From NCBI RefSeq assembly GCF_902498825.1, contig NZ_LR701459.1:452527-516526 (forward strand): 64,000 nucleotides of DNA. Direction: 5' to 3'. Source of the stretch: Rhizobium sp. EC-SD404 (GTDB lineage Bacteria; Pseudomonadota; Alphaproteobacteria; Rhizobiales; Rhizobiaceae). This document shows, piece after piece, positions 17,211 through 26,260 of this stretch. A model generated the notes under the pieces. It was not told the DNA's origin and did no database searches. It was given only the letters and a program-made list of their open reading frames with translations. Position numbers and translations under genes: made by a program. Within the stretch, counting starts at the first letter, position 1; each line of letters starts with the position of its first letter.

Positions 17211-17227
17211 CAGTACTTCGCAGTACT
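17211..17227 (+). promoter_or_regulatory. CAGTACT direct repeat upstream of xoxF
   Basis: CAGTACT occurs at 17211-17217 and 17221-17227 with a 10-bp period, one helical turn. The motif resembles the TAGTAC-type sites upstream of pqqA and around adhC. It is a candidate response-regulator site. Confidence 0.5.
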
Positions 17228-17353
17228 AACGTTCTATCGACACAGCCGAGGGCCCCATCCAGAATTTCCAGACTGCGCCGAGCCTGGCCAGGGTGCCAGG
17301 GTCCGCGGCAGCGCTTTTGCAGCTGGCGTGAGGCGTGACGGGAGGACGATCAG

Positions 17354-19180
17354 ATGGGGATGGAGATGAAGAAATCCGGATTGATGGCGGCGTGTTCGGT
17401 GCTGGCTTTTGCCGCCACGACATCGCTTGCCACTGCGAACGACGAACTTGTCGAGATGCAGCAGAATGCCAAGAACTGGGTGATGCAGCTCGGCAATTAC
17501 TCCGCCACGCGCTACAGCGAACTGGAGGAAATCAACAAGGACAACGTCGGCGATCTACAGGTTGCGTGGTCTTTCTCCACCGGCGTCCTGCGCGGCCATG
17601 AAGGTGGCCCGCTCGTCATCGATGGCGTGATGTACATTCACACGCCGTTCCCCAACAAGGTCTTCGCGCTCGACCTGAACGACAGTGGTCGGATCATCTG
17701 GCGCTACGAGCCCGAGCAGGACCCGAACGTCATCCCGGTCATGTGCTGCGACACGGTCAACCGTGGCGTCGCCTATGCCGATGGCAAAATCATCCTCCAT
17801 CAGGCGGACACCAACGTCGTTGCGCTCGATGCCCAGACCGGCGAGGAGCTCTGGAAGGTACAGAACGGCGATCCGTCCAAAGGTGAAACCGGGACGATGT
17901 CTCCGCTCATTGCCGGTGACAAGGTGCTGGTCGGCAATTCCGGTGGTGAGTTCGGCGTCCAGGGTCACATGACCGCCTACAATCTGGAAACGGGCGAGCA
18001 GGACTGGCGCGCCTATTCCGTCGGACCGGACGACCAGATCCTTCTCGATCCGGAAAACACCACCCATCTGGGCGAGCCAGTCGGCGAAAACTCGAGCGTC
18101 GACACCTGGGAAGGTGACCAGTGGCAGCTCGGCGGCGGCACCGTTTGGGGTTGGGTCTCCTATGACCCGGAACTCAACCTTGTCTATTACGGCTCGGGCA
18201 ACCCCGGCACATGGAACCCTGCGCAGCGCCCCGGCGACAACCGCTGGTCCATGACGATCTTCGCCCGTGACCTCGATACCGGCGTCGCGAAGTGGGTTTA
18301 CCAGATGACGCCCCACGACGAGTGGGACTATGACGGCGTCAACGAAAACATCCTCGTCGACATGGAAATCGACGGTGAGGAACGCAAGGTTCTCTTCCAC
18401 CCCGACCGTAACGGCTTTGCCTATACCCTCGATCGCGAGACGGGCGAGCTGCTTGTCGCGGCGAAGTACGATCCCGCGGTCAACTGGGCGACGGAAGTCG
18501 TCATGAACGAAGACGATGAGCAGTACGGTCGGCCGCAGGTCGTTGCGGAGTACTCCACTGCGCAGAACGGTGTTGACGTGAACTCGGAGGGCATCTGCCC
18601 CGCCGCTCTCGGCACGAAGGATCAACAGCCTTCCGCCTACTCGCCGGAAACGGGACTCTTCTACATTCCGACGAACCACGTCTGCATGGACTACGAGCCC
18701 TTCCAGGTCTCCTACACTGCAGGTCAGCCTTATGTCGGCGCGACGCTCTCCATGTATCCTGCCCCTGACAGCCACGGTGGCATGGGCAACTTCATTGCCT
18801 GGGATGCCGCTGCCGGCGAGATCGTCTGGTCGGTCGAAGAGCCCTTCTCCGTCTGGTCGGGTGCCTTGGCCACGGCTGGCGACATCGTGTTCTACGGCAC
18901 GCTCGAAGGCTATCTGAAGGCTGTGGACATGGAGACGGGTGAAGAACTCTACCGCTTCAAGACGCCATCCGGGATCATCGGCAACGTCAACACCTACGAG
19001 CATGACGGCAAGCAGTATGTGGCCGTGCTCTCAGGCATCGGTGGCTGGGCCGGCATCGGTCTCGCCGCCGGCCTGACGGAAGGTACCGACGGTCTGGGTG
19101 CAGTGGGCGCATATCAGTCGCTGTCCGATTACACCCAGCTTGGCGGCCAGCTGACGGTGTTCAGCATCCCGAGCGAATGA
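17354..19180 (+). CDS. xoxF: XoxF, lanthanide-dependent PQQ methanol dehydrogenase
   Basis: XoxF oxidises methanol to formaldehyde (or further) in the periplasm with PQQ and a lanthanide ion. The 608-residue precursor has a signal peptide ([20 protein letters not shown], cleaved near ATA-ND) and an eight-bladed propeller with repeated W-motifs. The vicinal disulfide that stacks on PQQ is Cys131-Cys132 ([10 protein letters not shown]). The decisive motif is [12 protein letters not shown]: Asp325 is the catalytic base and Asp327 is the extra lanthanide ligand; calcium-type MxaF has Ala there. GGGAGG precedes ATG 17354. No mxaI small subunit lies nearby, as usual for XoxF. It heads an eight-gene operon. 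Confidence 0.97.
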   Translation: MGMEMKKSGLMAACSVLAFAATTSLATANDELVEMQQNAKNWVMQLGNYSATRYSELEEINKDNVGDLQVAWSFSTGVLRGHEGGPLVIDGVMYIHTPFPNKVFALDLNDSGRIIWRYEPEQDPNVIPVMCCDTVNRGVAYADGKIILHQADTNVVALDAQTGEELWKVQNGDPSKGETGTMSPLIAGDKVLVGNSGGEFGVQGHMTAYNLETGEQDWRAYSVGPDDQILLDPENTTHLGEPVGENSSVDTWEGDQWQLGGGTVWGWVSYDPELNLVYYGSGNPGTWNPAQRPGDNRWSMTIFARDLDTGVAKWVYQMTPHDEWDYDGVNENILVDMEIDGEERKVLFHPDRNGFAYTLDRETGELLVAAKYDPAVNWATEVVMNEDDEQYGRPQVVAEYSTAQNGVDVNSEGICPAALGTKDQQPSAYSPETGLFYIPTNHVCMDYEPFQVSYTAGQPYVGATLSMYPAPDSHGGMGNFIAWDAAAGEIVWSVEEPFSVWSGALATAGDIVFYGTLEGYLKAVDMETGEELYRFKTPSGIIGNVNTYEHDGKQYVAVLSGIGGWAGIGLAAGLTEGTDGLGAVGAYQSLSDYTQLGGQLTVFSIPSE

Positions 19181-19215
19181 TGGCGGGCGAAGCCCCGGAT
19201 CGTTCCTGAACATCG

Positions 19216-19242
19216 CGCGGCCCGGTCACGCACCGGGCCGCG
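19216..19242 (+). promoter_or_regulatory. GC hairpin between xoxF and xoxG
   Basis: CGCGGCCCGGT (19216-19226) pairs perfectly with ACCGGGCCGCG (19232-19242) around a 5-base loop: an 11-bp stem with no T run. It lies 35 bp after the xoxF stop. It would stabilise or partly terminate the xoxF message, giving more dehydrogenase than downstream products. Role inferred. Confidence 0.75.
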
Positions 19243-19320
19243 AAGCCAATTGAAAGACGTCCTTCCCGACGGCCAGCGCCACCGGGCGGCGTTCAAAAAG
19301 ACCATCTCGAGGAGATCCTT

Positions 19321-19806
19321 ATGAAATATCTGATGTCGGCCGCCACCGGCCTTTGCGGTGCGATGCTGCTTTTCACAGCCGCATCCCTTGCTCCCGCCCA
19401 GGCCCAGGAAGAGACGGTCGATTGGGAAGACAAGCCTTATACCGTCGAGGATGGGAAAGTGGATTACGGAACCTACAATGGCTTCCGCCGGTACCATAAC
19501 ACCTGCCACACCTGTCACGGTCCGGATGCCATGGGCAGCACGTTCGCGCCGGCTTTGGTCAAATCGCTCAAGGACATGTCCTACGCGGATTTTGCCGCGA
19601 CCGTTGCCAATGGCCGCACTTCCAGCGGCGCCAGCGGCAACTCGGTCATGCCCGCCTTCGGCGACAACGTCGATGTCATGCTCTACATCGACCACATCTA
19701 CGCCTACCTGAAGGCGCGTGCCGACGACGCCGTGGGGCGTGGTCGTCCCGATCGCATCGATCCGGAAAACGATCCGGTCTTCCAGGAATGGCAGGCGAAC
19801 CAATGA
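19321..19806 (+). CDS. xoxG: XoxG, cytochrome c electron acceptor of XoxF
   Basis: The 161-residue precursor has a signal peptide (cleaved near AQA-QE) and one class I c-type haem site, CHTCH, in NTCHTCHGPDAMGSTFAP; the distal haem Met is likely that of SVMPAFGDN. It takes electrons from reduced XoxF in the periplasm and passes them to the respiratory chain. It follows xoxF after a hairpin and overlaps the start of xoxJ by four bases. Confidence 0.95.
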   Translation: MKYLMSAATGLCGAMLLFTAASLAPAQAQEETVDWEDKPYTVEDGKVDYGTYNGFRRYHNTCHTCHGPDAMGSTFAPALVKSLKDMSYADFAATVANGRTSSGASGNSVMPAFGDNVDVMLYIDHIYAYLKARADDAVGRGRPDRIDPENDPVFQEWQANQ

Positions 19807-21353
19807 CCGGCCGGCTCCATCGCTCTTCGCTCGTTCTTGCGCTCACTTTCGTGATGGCATCGATGGGTCTCGGGCAGATTGGAGCGCAGGCGCAAACCGC
19901 CGCCGACACCACGCCGGGCGGGATGGGATCGATCGGCGCCCAGCAGGGAGGCGGCGAATTCAACCGCTCGCTGCTGGGCGAGATCGTCGACCGGACCCAA
20001 CTGAGGGTGTGCGCCGACCCGGGGAATCTTCCGTATTCCAACGACAAAGGCGAGGGATTCGAAAACAAGATCGCGGAGTTGATCGCAGACGAACTCGGTG
20101 TTCCGATCGAATACACCTGGTTTCCGCAGACGGTGGGGTTCGTGCGCATGACGCTCGGAGCGTCGCGCTGCGATCTCGTCATCGGCGTGGCGACCACCAA
20201 CGAGTTGATGCAGAACACCAACCCCTATTACCGCGCTGCCTACATGATCGTGCACAAGGCGGATCTGGCGCTGACCTCCGGCAATCTGGATGATCCGGCC
20301 TTCGACAGCCTGCGGATCGGCATCCAGCCGGGAACGCCGGGCGCGACCACCGCGGCCCGTTATGGCCATCTCGACCAGTCCAAGCACTATCCGCTGATCG
20401 TCGATACGCGGATCGACAAGCCGGCCAGAGACATGGTGCAGGATGTGGCTGATGGCGATACCGATGCGGCGCTGGTGTGGGGACCGCTTGCCGGCTATTG
20501 GATCCAGCAGATCGATCCGAACCTCGTGATGGAACCGCTCGACGCCGCACGCGGCACGGAGCGCGTCGACTACCGGATCTCGATGGGCATCCGCCACGGC
20601 GAGAATGACTGGAAGGATCAGCTCAACGCGATCCTGATGGAGCACAAGGCCGACATCGACGCGATCCTGCAGTCATACGGCGTGCCACTCCTCGACAATG
20701 CCGGCAAGCTGATCATTCCGATGACGCTGCCCGCCGCCGCAGATCCGGCGGAGAGGACCGATGATGCAGGTGGCGCCGAGCGTCAGGATGCTCCTCAGCA
20801 ACGCACCGATAGCGGGAGCGAAGGGGACGGTCAGCCTCTCAATGCGCAGGCAACCACAGAAGCCCAGCCCTACCGTATGGAGAATTATCGCGCGCCGGTG
20901 CCCGATGGCGTCACGGGTGCGCGAACGGTCGATATCGCTGCTATGCGCGTGCTTGTTGCGTCCGACGACGTCGCGTTGATCGACGTGATGCCGGCGCCGC
21001 CGTTGCCTGACGACCGGCCGGATGACAGTGTTTGGCGTGAGCCTGAGCGGGAATCGATTCCAGGTGCGCACTGGCTCGCCAATATGGGCTACGGGAAGCT
21101 GCAGCCCGGCGAGGATGCGGCGTTCCGGACGAAGCTCGAGGAATTGGTAGGAGGCGAGGCCGAGAAGGGCCTCGTCTTCTTTTGCGAGCGCGATTGCTGG
21201 ATGTCCTGGAATGCCGCCAAGCGCGCGGTGGAATATGGGTTCACCGACGTGACCTGGTTTCCCGACGGGGTGACGGGGTGGGCCGAGGACGATGGTGCGC
21301 TGGCAAGCGTACGGCCATGGCGTCCGAATCTGACATCCGCATCGATCCATTGA
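19803..21353 (+). CDS. xoxJ: XoxJ-like binding protein fused to a CXXCW rhodanese-like domain
   Basis: The 516-residue exported protein (signal peptide ending AQA-QT) joins two modules. Residues about 45-295 are the quinoprotein-dehydrogenase-associated periplasmic binding domain (LRVCADPGNLPYSNDKGEGFENKIAELIA), the XoxJ/MxaJ type thought to help mature the dehydrogenase. After a low-complexity linker (about 300-350, Asp/Gln/Ala rich), residues about 355-516 are the PQQ-dependent catabolism-associated CXXCW domain, with VFFCERDCWMSWNAAKRA (Cys461, Cys465, Trp466). These are usually two separate genes. ATG 19803 overlaps the xoxG stop (ATGA); an in-frame ATG at 19788 is less likely. Confidence 0.92.
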   Translation: MTGRLHRSSLVLALTFVMASMGLGQIGAQAQTAADTTPGGMGSIGAQQGGGEFNRSLLGEIVDRTQLRVCADPGNLPYSNDKGEGFENKIAELIADELGVPIEYTWFPQTVGFVRMTLGASRCDLVIGVATTNELMQNTNPYYRAAYMIVHKADLALTSGNLDDPAFDSLRIGIQPGTPGATTAARYGHLDQSKHYPLIVDTRIDKPARDMVQDVADGDTDAALVWGPLAGYWIQQIDPNLVMEPLDAARGTERVDYRISMGIRHGENDWKDQLNAILMEHKADIDAILQSYGVPLLDNAGKLIIPMTLPAAADPAERTDDAGGAERQDAPQQRTDSGSEGDGQPLNAQATTEAQPYRMENYRAPVPDGVTGARTVDIAAMRVLVASDDVALIDVMPAPPLPDDRPDDSVWREPERESIPGAHWLANMGYGKLQPGEDAAFRTKLEELVGGEAEKGLVFFCERDCWMSWNAAKRAVEYGFTDVTWFPDGVTGWAEDDGALASVRPWRPNLTSASIH

Positions 21354-22369
21354 TGGCGGCGCAACGACATCGCCGGCCACAGATCAGCAGCTTCAACGGC
21401 GTGATCGGGCAGGCGGTACGCGGCGGTGATCCCACCCGCCGGCAGTTCGTCTGTCGCTCCGCGATGCTTGCGTTCTTTTCCGGCTGCTGTCCGTCGAGCG
21501 GCACTGCGCTCGCCCGCCAAGCCGATCTTCCGTTTCGCGAAATCGAGGACGGGATCCATGTGCGCTACGGCCTCCAGGAAGCGATGACCGCGGAAAATCA
21601 CGGGGCGATCGCGAATATCGGCTTCATCGTCGGCGAGGACAGCGTTGCGGTCGTCGACACCGGCACGACGTATGCGCAAGGTGTATCGCTGATGGCTTCG
21701 GTGCGCCGCGTGACGGACAAGCCGGTAAGCCACGTGATCGCAACGCATGTCCATCTCGATCACTGTTTCGGACATGGAGCCTTCAAAGACGCAGCACCCG
21801 TTTTCGTCGGCCATCATCGGCTGCCCGGGGCGCTCTCCGAGCGCGGCGATTATTATCTGGAGCAGATCAGAACGCTGTCGCTGGATGGTGCCGACACACG
21901 GGTCGTGCAGCCCAGTCTTCTCGTCGACGACACCGCGGAAATCGATCTCGGTGGCCGAAAGATCGTGCTCAAGGCGTGGCCGGCCGCTCATACGGACAAC
22001 GACCTGACCGTCTTCGACACCCGGACCGGCATGTTGTGGGCGGGCGACCTGCTTTTCGTGGACCGAATACCCATCGTCGACGGCAGCCTCAATGGCTGGA
22101 TCGAGGCGATGGACGACCTGATGCCGGGCGATGTTTCCCAAATAATACCAGGCCATGGCGCGCCTGGATTCGGGCGCGGGGCGATCGACCGGCAGAAGGC
22201 CTACCTCGTCTCGCTGCGAGACGGTGTGCGCTCGGCGATCGCAGAGGGTCTGGACATGACCGAGGCCGTTGCAGAACTCGGCGATCTCGCTGGGCCGAAT
22301 TGGCTATTGCGGGACGAGGGGCACGGGCGCAACATCATCACAGCTTATGCGGAACTGGAGTGGGAATGA
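21353..22369 (+). CDS. Quinoprotein-associated metallo-beta-lactamase-fold zinc hydrolase
   Basis: The start ATG at 21353 overlaps the xoxJ stop (TGATG). Near residue 25 there is a twin-arginine signal, DPTRRQFVCRSAML, so export by Tat after folding is likely. The metallo-beta-lactamase site is complete: THVHLDHCFGHG (His132, His134, Asp136, His137), then WPAAHTDNDL and IIPGHGAPG. It matches the quinoprotein relay zinc metallohydrolase family that accompanies PQQ alcohol dehydrogenases; the substrate is unknown. It is followed by the SoxYZ-like carrier with a four-base overlap, suggesting they act on each other. Confidence 0.9.
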   Translation: MAAQRHRRPQISSFNGVIGQAVRGGDPTRRQFVCRSAMLAFFSGCCPSSGTALARQADLPFREIEDGIHVRYGLQEAMTAENHGAIANIGFIVGEDSVAVVDTGTTYAQGVSLMASVRRVTDKPVSHVIATHVHLDHCFGHGAFKDAAPVFVGHHRLPGALSERGDYYLEQIRTLSLDGADTRVVQPSLLVDDTAEIDLGGRKIVLKAWPAAHTDNDLTVFDTRTGMLWAGDLLFVDRIPIVDGSLNGWIEAMDDLMPGDVSQIIPGHGAPGFGRGAIDRQKAYLVSLRDGVRSAIAEGLDMTEAVAELGDLAGPNWLLRDEGHGRNIITAYAELEWE

Positions 22370-23202
22370 TGAGACCTTCAACATCCCTTCGCTTCGCGGT
22401 CTCGGCGTGGTTTCTTTTGCTGGTGATCCTGGTGATACCGGCGGGGCATCCGGCGTCGGCGCAGGATAGCCAGGCTTGGAGCGAGATACGGACCCAGCTT
22501 TACGGCGATGAGCGCACCATCCACGACGGCAGCGCCTTGCTGGAAATCGAGGCGCCCGATCGCGCCCAGGACGCGGCGCTCGTGCCGATCAGCATCAAAT
22601 CGCTCATCGGCCCGGACGACGAACGCTACATCAAGTCGTTGACGATCGTGATCGACGAAAACCCGGCGCCGGTTGCCGGCACGTTCCATCTGTCCCGCGA
22701 CAACGGCATCGCCGACATCTCCACGCGCGTTCGCGTCAATGCCTATTCCAACATCCGGGCAATCGCCGAAATGGACGATGGGCAGCTCTACATGGCGGAG
22801 ACCTTCGTCAAGGCATCCGGCGGCTGCGCTGCTCCGGCAACGAAGAACAACGCCCAGGCGATGGCGCGGCTTGGCGACATGCGCATGCGCCAGATCGGCG
22901 ACTGGCAAGTCGACAAGCCCTCAGAAATCCAGCTGATGATCAGCCATCCCAATTTCAGCGGGCTGCAGACCGACCAGGTCACGCAACTCTGGATCCCGTC
23001 GCACTACGTGCAAAGTCTGGATGTGTCGGTTGATGGTAAGTCAATACTGACGTTTGAGGGTGATATTTCGATCAGCGAAAACCCCAGCATCAATTTCTTC
23101 GTCAAGCCGCAAGGCGATGGAGAACTGACGGCGCGGGCCGTCGATACGAAGGGCAATGTCTTCGAGCAGAGCTGGCCGCTGCGCATGGGGTCCGCCTCGT
23201 GA
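22366..23202 (+). CDS. Quinoprotein-associated SoxYZ-like carrier protein
   Basis: The 278-residue precursor has a signal peptide (cleaved near ASA-QD), a SoxY-like first domain with a conserved ETFVKASGGCAAPATKN segment and a SoxZ-like beta-sandwich second domain (IQLMISHPNFSGLQTDQVT onward). In sulfur-oxidising SoxYZ the carrier Cys sits at a C-terminal GGCGG; here a GGC lies in the loop KASGGCAAP. The family is known as the quinoprotein dehydrogenase-associated carrier and probably works with the metallohydrolase just upstream, whose stop it overlaps (ATGA). Confidence 0.88.
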   Translation: MMRPSTSLRFAVSAWFLLLVILVIPAGHPASAQDSQAWSEIRTQLYGDERTIHDGSALLEIEAPDRAQDAALVPISIKSLIGPDDERYIKSLTIVIDENPAPVAGTFHLSRDNGIADISTRVRVNAYSNIRAIAEMDDGQLYMAETFVKASGGCAAPATKNNAQAMARLGDMRMRQIGDWQVDKPSEIQLMISHPNFSGLQTDQVTQLWIPSHYVQSLDVSVDGKSILTFEGDISISENPSINFFVKPQGDGELTARAVDTKGNVFEQSWPLRMGSAS

Positions 23203-23714
23203 GGTCGATTTCCGTTTGCATCGCCTTGGCATGTGTCGTCTCGCTGGCGTCGATCGTTCCGGCCATGTCCGCAGATGGCGAGAAGCTCGCGATCTTCACG
23301 TTTGAGCTGTACGATACGAGCCTCGAGGGTGAAGTGCGCGGGGCCGACCCGGCCGAAGCGGCAAGACTGGAGATGATTACCGACTTGCTGCGCGACGCCT
23401 ATCGCGACCAGGGCGGCTACGAACTGGTCGACACGGATGCGATGCAGGAGCGGCTGGCCACCATGCCGAAGCTGCGCACCTGCAATGGCTGCGAAAGCCG
23501 GCTGGCGCGCGAAGTGGGTGCCGATCAGGTCGTCACCGGTTTCGTGCAGAAGATCTCGACCTTGATCCTCAGTCTCAGCATGTCGGTCCACGATGCCGAG
23601 ACGGGCAATCTCGTGCGCAAGTACAATGCCAGCATCCGCGGCAATACCGATGAAAGCTGGAGCCATGGCGTGCGCTACCTCATCCGCAACCAGCTCTTCG
23701 AAGAACAGCAGTAG
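23199..23714 (+). CDS. DUF3280/DUF2380 exported protein
   Basis: The 171-residue product has a signal peptide (MRSISVCIALACVVSLASIV, cleaved near MSA-DG) and a mixed alpha/beta domain (KLAIFTFELYDTSLEG..., YELVDTDAMQERL, LAREVGADQVVTGFVQKISTLILSLSM). A TCNGCESRLAREVGA stretch contributes two cysteines four residues apart. This family recurs in methanol dehydrogenase clusters without a known role. GTG 23199 overlaps the preceding stop (GTGA). Confidence 0.82.
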   Translation: MRSISVCIALACVVSLASIVPAMSADGEKLAIFTFELYDTSLEGEVRGADPAEAARLEMITDLLRDAYRDQGGYELVDTDAMQERLATMPKLRTCNGCESRLAREVGADQVVTGFVQKISTLILSLSMSVHDAETGNLVRKYNASIRGNTDESWSHGVRYLIRNQLFEEQQ

Positions 23715-23734
23715 AGAAGGAGCGGTCTGCAGGC

Positions 23735-24496
23735 ATGATTGAAATGGCGGAGCGGCCGACGGCACTTTCGGTCAAGACCCTTTCCTACAGCTACGGCAAA
23801 AAGCCTGCGCTGAACGACATCAGCTTCGATCTCGCGCGTGGCAAGGTGACTGCGCTTCTCGGCCCGAACGGAGCCGGCAAGACGACGCTGTTTTCCCTCA
23901 TCACCGGGCTCTTCGATTGTCGTGAAGGCGAAGTCGTGATCGCGGGTCATCCGCTGCGGCGTGACCGGTCGGCGGCGCTGTCGTCGCTCGGAATCGTCTT
24001 CCAGGCGCAGACGCTGGAACTCGATCTCACCATCGACCAGAACCTTCGCTACTTCGCGGCGCTGCGCGGCCTGACACGGCATGAGGCGAAGGATCGGATC
24101 GACATGCTTCTGGCGGCGATCGGACTCGAGGGATTGAACAAGACCAAGGTGCGCAAGCTGAGCGGCGGGCAAAGGCGTCGCGTTGAGGTCGCCCGCGCGC
24201 TTCTCGATCATCCGGCCCTGCTGCTGCTCGACGAACCGAGCACAGGGCTCGATATCGCGACGCGGCGTTGGCTCATCAAGCATGTTCACGAGCTTGCCCG
24301 AGACGAGGGGATGACGGTTCTTCTGGCGACGCACCTGGTCGACGAGGTGGCGGACGAGGACGACGTCATCGTGCTCGACAAGGGCCGGATCGTCGCGGCT
24401 GGACAAGTAGACGCCATCGTCGCGTCGGCCGGTGCGGCCAATCTGGACGAGGCCTTCACCCGGATGACGGCACATGATGCGGTCCGCGCCGCATGA
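23735..24496 (+). CDS. ABC transporter ATPase of the PQQ alcohol dehydrogenase system (PedB/LutE type)
   Basis: The 253-residue ATPase has Walker A LLGPNGAGKTT, signature KLSGGQRRRVEVARAL, Walker B LLLLDEPSTGLD and a switch His in LATHLVDEV. With the ABC-2 permease just downstream it forms the transporter that accompanies PQQ alcohol dehydrogenases. Homologous systems (ped in Pseudomonas putida, lut in Methylobacterium) have been linked to lanthanide uptake, so a lanthanide role for this copy is a reasoned inference. The matching binding protein is encoded separately at 27652. Confidence 0.9.
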   Translation: MIEMAERPTALSVKTLSYSYGKKPALNDISFDLARGKVTALLGPNGAGKTTLFSLITGLFDCREGEVVIAGHPLRRDRSAALSSLGIVFQAQTLELDLTIDQNLRYFAALRGLTRHEAKDRIDMLLAAIGLEGLNKTKVRKLSGGQRRRVEVARALLDHPALLLLDEPSTGLDIATRRWLIKHVHELARDEGMTVLLATHLVDEVADEDDVIVLDKGRIVAAGQVDAIVASAGAANLDEAFTRMTAHDAVRAA

Positions 24497-25296
24497 AGAG
24501 CGGACATGCGAGACGTGCATTCTTCGCGATCCTCTCGCGCGAAATGCTGCGCTTCGTGCAGCAGAAGGGCCGCTTCTTTTCCGCGCTCGTGCGACCGCTG
24601 ATCTGGCTGATCGTTTTCGCTGCCGGCTTTCGGGCGGCGCTCGGCCTCTCCATCATCCCGCCCTACAAGACCTACATCACCTATGACGTCTATGTTGTGC
24701 CGGGGCTGATCGGGATGATCCAGCTTTTCGCCGGCATGCAGAACTCGCTGTCCATGGTCTACGATCGCGAGATGGGTTCGATGCGGGTGCTCTTGTCGAC
24801 GCCGCTGCCGCGCAGCTACCTGCTTCTGGCGCGCATGCTGTCGGGAACATTCGTGTCGATCATCCAGGTGTATGCGTTCGTCATCATCGCCATGCTGCTC
24901 GGCACGCGGTTGCCGGTGGCCGGGCTGATCATGATGTTTCCCGTGTTGATCCTGACGGGCATGACGCTGAGTGCGCTCGGCATGTTCCTGTCGTCATGGA
25001 TCAAGCAGCTGGAGAATTTCGCGGGAGTCATGAATTTCCTCATCTTCCCGATGTTCTTCATGTCGTCGGCGCTTTATCCGCTCTGGCGCATGCGCGAAGG
25101 CAGCGTCACGATCTACGAGCTGTGCCTGCTCAATCCGTTCACCTATGTGGTGGAGCTCATCCGGTTCACGATCTATCGCGAACCGAACCTCATGGCGCTC
25201 GGTATCGTCGTCGCGACGTTCCTGGTGTTCGGGATCGCGGCGCTCGTCGGCTATACGCCGGCACGGGGCGGACCTGCCGCGGGCAGGGGTGGCTGA
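24493..25296 (+). CDS. ABC-2 type permease of the PQQ alcohol dehydrogenase system (PedC/LutF type)
   Basis: The 267-residue membrane protein has six predicted spans, an N-terminal cytoplasmic helix (AFFAILSREMLRFVQQKGR) and the ABC-2 signature region SWIKQLENFAGVMNFLIFPMFF. Its ATG overlaps the ATPase stop (ATGA). It ends the xoxF operon; the next gene is convergent and begins 18 bp beyond. Confidence 0.9.
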   Translation: MKSGHARRAFFAILSREMLRFVQQKGRFFSALVRPLIWLIVFAAGFRAALGLSIIPPYKTYITYDVYVVPGLIGMIQLFAGMQNSLSMVYDREMGSMRVLLSTPLPRSYLLLARMLSGTFVSIIQVYAFVIIAMLLGTRLPVAGLIMMFPVLILTGMTLSALGMFLSSWIKQLENFAGVMNFLIFPMFFMSSALYPLWRMREGSVTIYELCLLNPFTYVVELIRFTIYREPNLMALGIVVATFLVFGIAALVGYTPARGGPAAGRGG

Positions 25297-25314
25297 AGCG
25301 ACCGGAGTAGCGGT

Positions 25315-26223
25315 TCACCCTGCTGGTTCCTGCTGCAGGATATGCGCATGGTGGCGCAGATGATCGTCGATGAACGTCGCGACGAAGAAATAGGAATGGT
25401 CGTAGCCTGCCTGCATCCGCACTTTCGCCGACTGGCCCCGATCCTTCAGCGCGTCGATGAAGCGCTCGGTCTGTAGCTGCGTCTGCAGGAAGGGGTCGTC
25501 GGTTCCCTGATCGATGAGGATCTGGGTCGGGAAACCGCGTGCGCGCAGGAGGCTCGTGGCGTCGTAGGGAAGCCATGCGGCCTCGTCGGGCCCGAGATAG
25601 GCGGCGAACGCTTTTCGACCCCATGGGACTGCGCTCGGCGCAACGATCGGTGAAAAGGCCGACACGGAACCGTAGCGCTCGGGATGGCGCATGGCGATCA
25701 TCAGGGCGCCGTGTCCGCCCATGGAGTGCCCCAGTATCCCGCATTTGCCACTTCTGACGGGAAATGCGCTTTCGATCAGCCGGGGTAGCTCGTCGGCGAC
25801 ATAGCTGAACATCTGGAAATGATCGGACCAGGGGGCTTGGGTGGAATCGACGTAGAAGCCGGCGCCTTGCCCGAGCCCATCGTCATCGTTGTCCGGAACG
25901 CCATCGCCACGCGGGCTCGTATCGGGCACGACGATCATCAGACCCAGTTCGGAGGCCATGCGCTGGGCGCCTGCCTTCACGGTGAAGTTCTCGTCGGTAC
26001 AGGTAAGGCCTGAGAGGAAATAAACGACCGGGACGGCTCTGCGTTCGATGGCGGGCGGCAGGTATACGCTGACGCGCATCGGCGTGCCCGTGGCAGCGCT
26101 GTCGTGGATCAGCGCGAGTTGCTGGCCGCCGAAGGACGACGCACGAGAGAGTTCCTGGAAAGGCTGGCGGCGAACGGCGTCAGCTGCGGCGAGTGGCTGG
26201 CTTCGGCGTTGATCGACGTCCAT
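25315..26223 (-). CDS. fghA: S-formylglutathione hydrolase
   Basis: The enzyme hydrolyses S-formylglutathione to formate and glutathione, the second step of glutathione-dependent formaldehyde oxidation. The 302-residue alpha/beta hydrolase has the nucleophile Ser167 in GHSMGGHGA, an acid in DQGTDDPFL and a catalytic His in YDHSYFF. SGLTCTDENF near residue 71 is the conserved oxyanion region. A GAGGAAG site precedes the start. The N-terminus is about 20 residues longer than usual. It follows the alcohol dehydrogenase gene by 37 bp and forms a two-gene operon with it. Confidence 0.95.
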   Translation of the reverse strand: MDVDQRRSQPLAAADAVRRQPFQELSRASSFGGQQLALIHDSAATGTPMRVSVYLPPAIERRAVPVVYFLSGLTCTDENFTVKAGAQRMASELGLMIVVPDTSPRGDGVPDNDDDGLGQGAGFYVDSTQAPWSDHFQMFSYVADELPRLIESAFPVRSGKCGILGHSMGGHGALMIAMRHPERYGSVSAFSPIVAPSAVPWGRKAFAAYLGPDEAAWLPYDATSLLRARGFPTQILIDQGTDDPFLQTQLQTERFIDALKDRGQSAKVRMQAGYDHSYFFVATFIDDHLRHHAHILQQEPAG

Positions 26224-26260
26224 CGCAGACTTCCTCGTCCGGACCCTGTCGGCTCGACCG

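Larger units (their letters stand above)
16894..17353. promoter_or_regulatory. Divergent control region between the GFA gene and xoxF
   Basis: This 460-bp stretch has no supported gene. It contains a perfect 10-bp inverted repeat (17157-17188), a 7-bp direct repeat (17211-17227) and the GGGAGG ribosome site of xoxF (17340-17345). It must carry the promoters of both divergent operons. Confidence 0.6.

Noticed and set aside
17555..19003. 482-codon open frame opposite xoxF
   Set aside because: Shadow of xoxF; xoxF has full motifs, signal peptide and ribosome site.
17354..19180. Calcium-type methanol dehydrogenase MxaF
   Set aside because: The motif reads DYD with the second Asp present, and there is no mxaI; this is XoxF.
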